A stretch of 19,288 nt of DNA from JBDSLU01 sp039916225 (GTDB lineage Bacteria; Acidobacteriota; Vicinamibacteria; Vicinamibacterales; Vicinamibacteraceae). The DNA lies in contig JBDSLU010000470.1 of NCBI GenBank assembly GCA_039916225.1, forward strand, positions 1 through 19,288, written 5' to 3'. Below the pieces are notes generated by a model, which made no database searches, was not told where the DNA came from, and saw only the letters and a list, made by a program, of their open reading frames with translations. The first letter of the stretch is position 1; each line of letters begins with the position of its first letter. A program made the translations under genes and the position numbers. This document shows positions 1-7,600 of the stretch, in pieces.

Positions 1-302
1 CCGGCTCGCTCGGCATGCTGCCGTCGGCCAGCCTCGGCGACGGGCCCGGCCTCTTCGAACCGATCCACGGCTCGGCGCCGACGCTGGCCGGGCGCAACGT
101 CGCCAACCCGATCGGCACGATCGGCTCGGTGGCGCTCATGCTTCGCCACGCCTTCTCGCTCGAAGCCGAGGCGCAGGCAATCGAGAGCGCCATCGAAGCC
201 GTGCTCGAAGCCGGCCTCCGCACGGCAGATATCGCGCTCCCCGGCGAAGCCTCCGTGTCCTGTTCTGCCATGGGCTCCGCCATCGCCGACCGCATCCGCT
301 AG
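1..302 (+). CDS. leuB: 3-isopropylmalate dehydrogenase, C-terminal part (5' end outside window)
   Basis: LeuB catalyses the NAD-dependent oxidative decarboxylation of 3-isopropylmalate in cytoplasmic leucine synthesis. The open frame enters from the left edge (first full codon at base 3) and reads GSLGMLPSASLGDGPG, followed by LFEPIHGSAPTLAGRNVANP. These are the conserved C-terminal motifs of LeuB: the GSLGMLPSA strand and the EPIHGSAP loop, which contributes to the NAD site. After them come the usual helical tail and a TAG stop at 300-302. About 100 of the usual 350-360 residues are visible. Related decarboxylating dehydrogenases (isocitrate, tartrate) share this fold, but the GSLGMLPSASLG wording is typical of LeuB. 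The Met at 15 is internal and is not the true start. Other leucine genes, if clustered, lie to the left of the window. Confidence 0.93.
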   Translation, partial: GSLGMLPSASLGDGPGLFEPIHGSAPTLAGRNVANPIGTIGSVALMLRHAFSLEAEAQAIESAIEAVLEAGLRTADIALPGEASVSCSAMGSAIADRIR

Positions 303-308
303 CCGATC

Positions 309-393
309 GCAGAATCTGCGCGCTTTTGACCCTGGCTCAGAGCCGGGCTCAGAGCCGGGCTCGGAGCTGGGCCGGGGACGTGGCAGAATCTGC
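309..393. repeat. Nested palindromic repeats upstream of the propeller gene
   Basis: The element GCAGAATCTGC occurs twice, at 309-319 and 383-393. Each copy is an odd-centred inverted repeat (GCAGA-A-TCTGC). Between them lies a 12-bp tandem repeat with unit GGCTCAGAGCCG: exact copies at 334-344 and 346-356 and a degenerate third copy at 358-368 (GGCTCGGAGCT). Each unit is itself an inverted repeat (GGCTC-A-GAGCC). The block fills most of the gap between the leuB stop and the next gene. It could be a cluster of operator sites, a leuB transcript-end structure, or a duplicated promoter segment. The sequence alone does not decide between these. Confidence 0.6.
384..389 (+). promoter_or_regulatory. 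Candidate -10 element CAGAAT for the propeller gene
   Basis: CAGAAT lies 17 nt before the proposed ATG at 407 and inside the second GCAGAATCTGC copy. A purine-rich GCGGAG Shine-Dalgarno-like stretch at about 395-400 sits between it and the start. No good -35 hexamer is seen at the usual spacing. An identical CAGAAT at 310-315 may be a duplicate. Confidence 0.3.
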
Positions 394-406
394 GGCGGAG
401 GCTGGG

Positions 407-2110
407 ATGCTCGGAGCCGTCATCGTTCTCGCCGCGCTGGTGCAGGCCGCGCCGACACCGGCCGTCACGCTGCCGTCGCACCTGCTCAAGTTCGGCGCGT
501 TCACCGCGCGCTTCGATCCCGCCGGCACGTTCACGATCGAAGGGACCGGCTGGCCGAAGCTCGAAGGCACCTGGACGCTCCAGGGCGCCGAGCTGGAGCT
601 GCGGACGCCCTCGGCGCCGAAGGCATGCGCCGAGCCGGCGCGCTACCGCATCGACGCGGGCGACGGCCATCCGACGTTCGCCGTGATCGCGGATCCCTGC
701 CAGACGCGGCGCATGATCCTGGATCGCAGCGCCTGGCGCCCGGCGTCGGAGACGGCCGCGATCCCGCCTCGAAAGATCGCGGTGACGCCGCTGGCGCGCC
801 CACCGGGCAAGCCGTTCGCGCCCGCGGCGGGCAGCTGGCCATCGTTTCGCGGCCTGCAGGCGGCTGGCATCGCCGACGGCCAGGCGCTGCCGGACACCTG
901 GAGCCCAAAGAGCGGCGAGCACGTGCGCTGGCGGACGCCGATCCCCGGCCTCGCGCATTCGAGCCCGATCGTGTGGGGCGACCGCGTCTTCGTGACCAGC
1001 GCCGTCAGCACCGATGCCAAGGCGACGTTTCGGCCGGGCCTCTACGGCGACGGTGACGCCGCGGCGGATCGGTCGTCGCACCGCTGGATGCTCTACGCGC
1101 TCGATACCCAGAGCGGAAAGATCGTCTGGCAGCGCGTCGCGTTCGAGGGTCCGCCGCGCGAGCTGCGCCACATCAAGTCGACCTATGCCAGCGCCACACC
1201 GGCGACCGACGGACGCATCGTCGTCGCGTCGTTCGGCTCGCAGGGCGTCTACGCCTACGGAGTCGACGGCACCCCGTTGTGGAAGGCGGATCTCGGCCGG
1301 CTCGATGTCGGCGCCTACGACGTCCCGACCTTCGAGTGGGGCACCGCCAGCTCGCCGATCATCTGGAACGATTTGGTGATCCTGCAGTGCGACACGCAGG
1401 CCGATTCGTTCCTGGTGGCGCTCGACGTCGAGACCGGACGCGTTGCGTGGAAGACCGATCGCGACGAGCTGCCGTCCTGGGGCACGCCGACCGTTGCGAC
1501 CACGTCGAAGGGGCCCGAGCTGGTCACCAACGCCGCCAACTTCGTGCGCGGCTACGATCCGCGCAGCGGCAAGGAATTGTGGCGGCTCGGCCGCAGCTCG
1601 AAGATCACCGCGCCGACGCCAATCGCGTCGGGCGATCTGTTCGTCGTCGCCAGCGGCCGCGCGCCCGAACGACCGCTCTTCGTGGTCAAGGCCGGGGCGC
1701 GTGGCGACCTGACGCTCAACGAAGGGCAGACCAGCAGCTCGTCGATCGCCTGGACGCGCACCGGCCGCGGCTCTTACATGCCGACGCCCCTCGTCTACCA
1801 GGGCATCCTCTACGTGCTCGCCAACAATGGCCTCTTCGATGCCTACGACGTACAGACCGGCGAGGAGATTTACCGGCAGCGGCTACCGGTCGTCGGCAGC
1901 GGCTTCAGCGCGTCACCCGTCGCCGCCGACGGCAAGATCTACCTGTCGAACGAGGACGGCGAGATCCTCGTCGTCGAGGCCGGCCGCACGTTCAAGCTCC
2001 TGGCCACCAACTCGATGGGCGAGCTGCTGATGGCGACGCCGGCGCTCTCGAACGGCACGATGTTCGTCCGCTCGTCGACCAGCGTCTCGGCGATCAGCGC
2101 GAAGAAGTAG
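407..2110 (+). CDS. Exported PQQ-like beta-propeller protein
   Basis: This 567-residue protein is probably periplasmic or otherwise exported. The hydrophobic N-terminus MLGAVIVLAALVQAAP looks like a signal peptide, although it lacks the usual positive n-region. A beta-rich module of roughly residues 22-125 follows. It carries two cysteines (KACAEP and DPCQTRR) that could form a disulfide. From about residue 143 (WPSFRGLQAAG) to the end there is a PQQ-like/BamB-like propeller. Blade strands recur, such as HSSPIVWGDRVFVTSAVS, LYALDTQSGKIVWQ, VALDVETGRVAWKT, GYDPRSGKELWRLG, and DAYDVQTGEEIYRQ. I see no separate dehydrogenase or cytochrome domain, so an enzyme role is not supported; a binding or scaffold role is more likely. 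ATG 407 was chosen because a GGAG-type ribosome site precedes it and a signal peptide follows. The in-frame TTG at 326 would add 27 low-complexity residues encoded by the repeats. Confidence 0.82.
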   Translation: MLGAVIVLAALVQAAPTPAVTLPSHLLKFGAFTARFDPAGTFTIEGTGWPKLEGTWTLQGAELELRTPSAPKACAEPARYRIDAGDGHPTFAVIADPCQTRRMILDRSAWRPASETAAIPPRKIAVTPLARPPGKPFAPAAGSWPSFRGLQAAGIADGQALPDTWSPKSGEHVRWRTPIPGLAHSSPIVWGDRVFVTSAVSTDAKATFRPGLYGDGDAAADRSSHRWMLYALDTQSGKIVWQRVAFEGPPRELRHIKSTYASATPATDGRIVVASFGSQGVYAYGVDGTPLWKADLGRLDVGAYDVPTFEWGTASSPIIWNDLVILQCDTQADSFLVALDVETGRVAWKTDRDELPSWGTPTVATTSKGPELVTNAANFVRGYDPRSGKELWRLGRSSKITAPTPIASGDLFVVASGRAPERPLFVVKAGARGDLTLNEGQTSSSSIAWTRTGRGSYMPTPLVYQGILYVLANNGLFDAYDVQTGEEIYRQRLPVVGSGFSASPVAADGKIYLSNEDGEILVVEAGRTFKLLATNSMGELLMATPALSNGTMFVRSSTSVSAISAKK

Positions 2111-2150
2111 TCGGCTCGAGCGACCAGCCGGGGCCCGGCCGTGGGATGCC

Positions 2151-2186
2151 GACGTCAGGCGTCCCTCGCTCGAGACGCCTGTCGTC
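2151..2186. terminator. Hairpin between convergent genes, candidate bidirectional terminator
   Basis: A perfect 8-bp stem CAGGCGTC (2156-2163) / GACGCCTG (2174-2181) encloses a 10-nt loop. After one T:T mismatch an outer GACG (2151-2154) pairs with CGTC (2183-2186). It lies between the propeller stop (2110) and the pbpC stop codon (2187-2185 on the minus strand), just touching the latter. There is no T-run on either side, so any termination would not be the classic U-tract kind. Confidence 0.5.
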
Positions 2187-4668
2187 ACTTCACGACGAAG
2201 CTGACTACGGCCGTCCGGCCCCGCACGTCGCGCACGACGGCGACGTGCGACCCGCGCTGGAGCGGCCACAGGACCGCGGCATCGGCCGAGGCCGAGCCCA
2301 CTGCCCGGCCGTTCACGGTCCACGACACCTCGCCGTCGCCGGCGCCAGCGGCGCGGAACGGCACGGCCTGGAACTCGGCGCGCAGCGTCGGATCGATCAG
2401 GAAGACGGTTCCGGCAGCCGGATGCGTGACCTGCAGGCCCGCGCTGGCGCGGGTAACGCCCGCCGACGCCGACGCCGTGCCGCGTGCGGCCGCCGCCGAT
2501 CCTCGCGGCGCGGCCACTTCTCCGCGAGCGACGCGCGCCTCGACCTCTGGCTCCCGCGGCGACCGCAGACCGTTCGCTTCCGCCCAGCCGCGATAGCGTT
2601 CCGGCCAGAGCGTCACCAGCTCGCCGTGACTCGCCTGGTGCCAGCTGCACGCCGCGCCCGCGACCTGCGGTGCGTCAGGCGCCAGCCGCTCACGCCGTCG
2701 CACCGGACAGGCCTCGCCGGCGCGCATGCCCGAGAGCGCGCAGATCGTGGTCTCGGCGAGCGGCGTCGGCGGATCGAGGACGGCGTCGTCGTTCGGGGTG
2801 ATGCCGCCCGCCGCGCGCGCTTCGGCGGCGAGCATCACGGCGTGAAACAGGGGTCCGGCGCCGGTGACACCCGAGGAGGCGATCAGTGGCGAGCGATCGA
2901 AGTTGCCGACCCACACGCCGACGGTCACGTGTCGCGACGAGCCGATGGTCCAGTTGTCGTGGTACGCCTGCGACGTGCCGGTCTTCACCGCGACCGGGAA
3001 CGGGAACTCGAGCTGGCTGCCGCGCCCGAAGATGAACTCGCGGGCGCCGTCATCGGCCAGGATGTCGGTGACCCAGTAGGCGGTGCGGGGTGACACGAGC
3101 TGCACGGGATCGGCGAGCCGCGGTTCCGGATCGAGCCGGGCGCGGGGTGCGCGCCACTCGCCGGCGCGGGCGAAGGCGGCGTAGGCCGCGGTGAGCTCGT
3201 CGAGCCGCACCTCGGCGTTGCCGAGTGTCAGGCCGAGTCCGTAGTACGCGGCGTTCTTGTCGAACGTCGTGAAGCCGGCCCGGCGCAGGAAACGCAGCAC
3301 GTTGGGCACCCCGAGGTCGGCGGCCAGCGATACCGCCGGCACGTTGATCGAGCCGGCCAGCGCCGCACGGGCCAGCAACGGCCCGCGGAACCGCCCGTCG
3401 TAGTTGCGCGGCGTGTAGATGACGCCGTCCTCGGCAGTCGGGAAGCTCGCCGGCACGTCGGGCACCACGCTGGCGGGGTTCGCGCCCGACTCGAAGGCCA
3501 GGGCGTAGGTGAACGGCTTCAACGCCGATCCCGGCTGGCGCAGCGACGTCGGCCCGTTGATCGAGCCACCGCGGTCGCTGCCGTAGTTGCCGGACCCTTC
3601 CCACGCCAGCCACTGCGACGTCGTATTGTCGAGAACGACGACGGCGACGTTGGTCGCGCCGTGCTTCTCGAGCAGCGGCCGCTGGCTGCGGACGATGCCC
3701 TCGATGGCCCGCTGGAGCGACGCGTCCAACGTGGTCACGACCCGCGACGGCTTCGGGTCGGGCAGATCGCCGAGGACCATGCCGACGAAGTGCGGTGCCA
3801 GGAAGCGCGCGTCTTCCTCGGCCAGGCGCAGGCGTTCGGCTCGGGCGACCGCAGCGGCCGCCGCCGGCAGGAAGCCGCGCCGCTCCATCCGCGCCAGCAC
3901 GACGCGCTGGCGCGCCGTGGCCTGGGCCAGGTTGCGCCACGGATTGAACCGCGACGGACGCTGCGGCAGCGCCGCGACGAACGCGGCCTGCGCCGGCGTC
4001 AGCATCGAGGCGTCGGTGCCGAAGTAGGCGTGGCTGGCGCGCTCGGCGCCGGCGATCTGGTTGCCGTAGGGCGCCAGATTCAGGTACAGCGCGAGGATCT
4101 CGGCCTTCGAGAGCCGGTGCTCGAGGCGCAGCGCCACGACCGCTTCCTCGATCTTGGCGCCCCAGCCGCGGCGCCGCGGCGTGCCGGACGCGAGCTGCGT
4201 CCGTCGATCGAGCAGCAGCTTGGCGACCTGCTGCGTCAGCGTCGAGCCGCCTTCGACGCGATCGAGGGCGACGACATTGCGCCACGTCGCCCGCGCCATG
4301 GCGATCGGATCGACGCCCCAGTGCGAATGGAAGCGGTGATCCTCGGCGGCGAGCGTGGCGCCGACCAGCGGCGGCGGCAGACGGTCTGCACGCAGCCGCA
4401 GCTCGCGCGTGCCAAGGTCTGAGCGCGCCTCGTAGAGCACCTCGCCGTTGCGGTCGAAGACGGTCGTCGAGCGGACGGCGTCGGCTTCGGCGAGCAGGCC
4501 AGCCGGAAGCGAGCCGAGCCGGATCCAAGCGGCCCCGGCGACGCTGGCGATCGCGAGACCTGCTGCGGCCCGCCGCACGGCGCGTCGGCGCAGCAGGCCG
4601 GCCCACCGTCGACGCGTCACCGTCAATCGCTCGTGCAGCGCCGGTGGCCACGCCCGCAGCGTCCTCAC
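2185..4668 (-). CDS. pbpC: Penicillin-binding protein 1C (bifunctional peptidoglycan synthase)
   Basis: This 827-residue class A PBP polymerises and cross-links peptidoglycan at the outer face of the inner membrane. A basic N-terminus and one membrane segment (about 33-50, RRAAAGLAIASVAGAAW) precede the GT51 glycosyltransferase domain with AAEDHRFHSHWGVDP (catalytic Glu) and EGGSTLTQQVAKLLL. The transpeptidase domain has SALK (nucleophile Ser near 382), SIN near 440 and KTGTSQAYHDNW near 561. All three active-site motifs are intact. The last roughly 100 residues (LQVTHPAAGTVFLIDPTLR onward) match the PBP1C-type C-terminal Ig-like domain (BiPBP_C), which separates it from PBP1A/1B. The GTG start overlaps the TGA of the upstream macroglobulin gene (GTGA, 4665-4668), so translation is probably coupled. 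The A2M-pbpC pairing is a known conserved arrangement. Confidence 0.95.
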   Translation of the reverse strand: MRTLRAWPPALHERLTVTRRRWAGLLRRRAVRRAAAGLAIASVAGAAWIRLGSLPAGLLAEADAVRSTTVFDRNGEVLYEARSDLGTRELRLRADRLPPPLVGATLAAEDHRFHSHWGVDPIAMARATWRNVVALDRVEGGSTLTQQVAKLLLDRRTQLASGTPRRRGWGAKIEEAVVALRLEHRLSKAEILALYLNLAPYGNQIAGAERASHAYFGTDASMLTPAQAAFVAALPQRPSRFNPWRNLAQATARQRVVLARMERRGFLPAAAAAVARAERLRLAEEDARFLAPHFVGMVLGDLPDPKPSRVVTTLDASLQRAIEGIVRSQRPLLEKHGATNVAVVVLDNTTSQWLAWEGSGNYGSDRGGSINGPTSLRQPGSALKPFTYALAFESGANPASVVPDVPASFPTAEDGVIYTPRNYDGRFRGPLLARAALAGSINVPAVSLAADLGVPNVLRFLRRAGFTTFDKNAAYYGLGLTLGNAEVRLDELTAAYAAFARAGEWRAPRARLDPEPRLADPVQLVSPRTAYWVTDILADDGAREFIFGRGSQLEFPFPVAVKTGTSQAYHDNWTIGSSRHVTVGVWVGNFDRSPLIASSGVTGAGPLFHAVMLAAEARAAGGITPNDDAVLDPPTPLAETTICALSGMRAGEACPVRRRERLAPDAPQVAGAACSWHQASHGELVTLWPERYRGWAEANGLRSPREPEVEARVARGEVAAPRGSAAAARGTASASAGVTRASAGLQVTHPAAGTVFLIDPTLRAEFQAVPFRAAGAGDGEVSWTVNGRAVGSASADAAVLWPLQRGSHVAVVRDVRGRTAVVSFVVK

Positions 4669-7600
4669 TTCTTGACGTCGATCGCCGCCGTCGCGGTCCG
4701 ACCGAACACCTCCGGCTCGTACATCTCCTCGGCGTGTGCCGGCGCCGCCGAATACGTGCCGGCCGTCGTGGCGCGGACGATGTAGGAGAACTCGTGATGG
4801 CCTTCACCGAGCCGCGTGGCGAACAGGCGCACCTGGTCGTCGAACTTCTCGACGTGATCGAAGCCGCCCTTCTCCCAGAGTAGCCACCAATCGGACGGCT
4901 CGCTCTGGTCGTCGTTCTGGCCGGCGAGGTCGCGGGCGGTGGTCGCGAACCACGATTCGACCGGCTCGAAGCCGGCCGGCAGCGGATCGACCACGGCGAC
5001 GTAGCGTCGCTCCTTGGTGAGATCGAACGCCAGCGTCACCCGGACCAGATCGCCGGCCTTGTAGCTGGTAGACGCCGGGCCGGTGGCTCCCTTGGCGCCC
5101 GCTTCGGTCGGCTCGTAGGTGCGGGTGATGGCGAAGCCGCTGTCGAGCCCCTGCTGCCGCGGCGCGTCGACGGCGTATTTGAGACGGGCCACGTAAAACA
5201 GCCGGCCGGTGCCGGTCTTGGTGAACGTCAGGTCACGCGATGTCCCGGCCGGCCCGCTCGCGAGCAGCGTCTGCATCGGCACAGTCTTGGTCGCCGCCGT
5301 CGCCGATCGGCCCTTGAACGCCTGCTGCGCCAGCGGCTTGTCGCCGCCGAAGCTGACCACGCCGCTGAAATCCGGGATCTCGGCTTCGTGGACGCGGTAG
5401 TAGGTGACGAGCGCTTCCATCGCCAGCGCGTTCTCCTGCGTGTTGCCCCAGCGGCCGTTCTTCCGCGCCGCCATCATCCAGCGGACCATGGCCCGGAGGT
5501 CGAGGTCGGGCGTCGACTGGCGCGCCTGGTGATTGAGCACGATCGCCGTCGAGCGGACGTTGGAGTTCCAGAACCAGAGCAGGTACGGATCGTTCAACTC
5601 TTCGACGTGGGCGCTGCCGCCTTCCGGCAGCACCGCGTTCTTCATGCGCCGGCGCAGCTCGGCGAGCCGCGGACCGCCGTCGCCCTTCGCCGCCATCGCG
5701 TCGGCCAGGTAGGTCAGCCCGAACACCGGCATCCGATCGAGATAGGCGTAGAGCCGGGTGATGTGCGAATCCTGGTTGCGTCCGCCCTCGACGAGCACCT
5801 TGATCGCGAACGCCTGCCACGCCGTGTACGCGGGAATCCAGCTCTCGTTCTCGGGCTTGGCCTTGGCCAGCTCGCCTTCGAGATACGTGTAGGCCTTCTG
5901 CACCACCTCGGGATTCACCTTGTACTTCAGCGAATCCGCCACCTGGAACACGTGCAACACGTAGGCGGTCAGGTACGGCGACGCCGAGGCGCACGAGCCC
6001 GGCCAGTAGGCGAAGCCGCCGCCGGGGCACTGGTACTGCTCCAACTGGGTGAGTTGCGCCTGCGCGATCGCGCGCGCGTCCTTGGCGTTGATGTCCGGCA
6101 GCGCGAAGGCGTCACCGAGGTCCGCCGCCAGGAGCAGCGCCAGTGCTCGCGACGACCGCTGCTCGGCGCAGCCGTACGGATACTCGATCAGGTAGCGCGC
6201 CCCTTCGCCGAGGCCGACCATCGCCGTCGAGGCGAGCTCGACGGACAGTCCGCCGAAGCCGGTGACGACGCCGGCCGGCAGCGTGACCTTTTCCCGCGCT
6301 TCGGCGGTCGTGTCGCCGTAGGCGGCGACAGTCTCGGGTGAAACGAGCACTTCGACCGGGATGACGTCCTCGAAGGCGTCGCTCTCGCTGCCCAGCCGCG
6401 CCGTCATCTGGATGCGCGCCTTGCCGATCGCCTTGGCGACGGCGTTGAACTTGACCTCGACCGCGCCACCCGCCGCGATCGCCGCCGACTGCTTCAGCGG
6501 TCCGGTGATCTCGAGGATCGTCGGATCGAGGCTCTTGATGGTGACGGTCGCCGAACCCTTCGTCTTCAGCTGGCTGGTGACGACGGCGCCGAACGAGGCC
6601 GTGTCGCCGCGCGCCAGGAAGCGCGGGAACGCCGGCTTCATCGTCAGCGGTTTGTTGACGCGGATCTCGCTGTCCGCGGATCCGAAGCGCGACGCCTTGT
6701 CCGCGGCGACCGCCATGATCCGGTAGGTCGTCAGCGACTCGGGCAGGGTGATGTCGACCGCCGCCACGCCATTGGCGTCGGTGACGACCGAGCCGACCCA
6801 GAAGGCGAGCACGCGGAAGTCCTTGCGCACGGTGCCCGCGCCTGACTCCTCACCGCCGCCGCCACCTTCGTCGCCGCCCTTCGGCGTCAGCACGCGCCGG
6901 CTGACGATCCGCTGCCGGCTGTCGGTCGTGATCACCTGCAGCGCCTTCTCGACGTAGACCGACTTGAGCACGTCGGGGGTCTGGAACGCCGTCAGCGACA
7001 GCACGCCGTAATCGACCGCCCACAGCGTCACTTCGCTCTGCGCCGGCTTGCCGACGACGTCTTTCACCGTGACCGAGACCTTGGCCTTGTTGGCCGGCCG
7101 GAACTCGTCCTTGTCGGCCTTGGCGGTGACGGTGAGGCGCTTGCTGGCGTCCTCGACCTTCAGCTCGACGTAGCCCAGACGGAACGACGGCTTACCGGGG
7201 TCGCTGCCGTCGTCGGGCGTCGCGTCCTTGCTGCGTCCCTTGACGAGCAGCACCGACACGAAGACGTTCGGGATGTCGGCGTCGGTGATCGGAACGGTAA
7301 TCGACTGCTGCGACGACGTCAGCGCGAAGCGACGGTGCGTGCGGACGCCCTCGCGCTCGGTCGTGACCAGCGCCGTCGCCTGTTCCCACGGCGACTTGAT
7401 CATGATCCGCGCCGAGTCGCCGGGGGCGTAGTTCTTGCGCTCCGGCACCAGGTCGATGCGGTTGTGGTCGTAGCGCGTCCACGCCGTGTAGCCCGGGCCG
7501 AGCGCATAGAACTCGGTCTGGGCCACGGCCAGCCGGCCCTCGGCGTCCTTGGCCTCGGCGCGCAGCTTGAAGTAGCCGCCCTCCTTCAGGGGCAGCGGGA

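Noticed and set aside
326..406. TTG 326 as the propeller-protein start
   Set aside because: The extra residues (SRAQSRARS) are just the translation of the 12-bp repeat and there is no ribosome site. It would add positive charge before the signal core, so it is not fully excluded.
1279..3093. 604-codon plus-strand frame across the propeller-pbpC junction
   Set aside because: It overlaps two well-supported genes in other frames or on the other strand and shows only Arg-rich low-complexity sequence.
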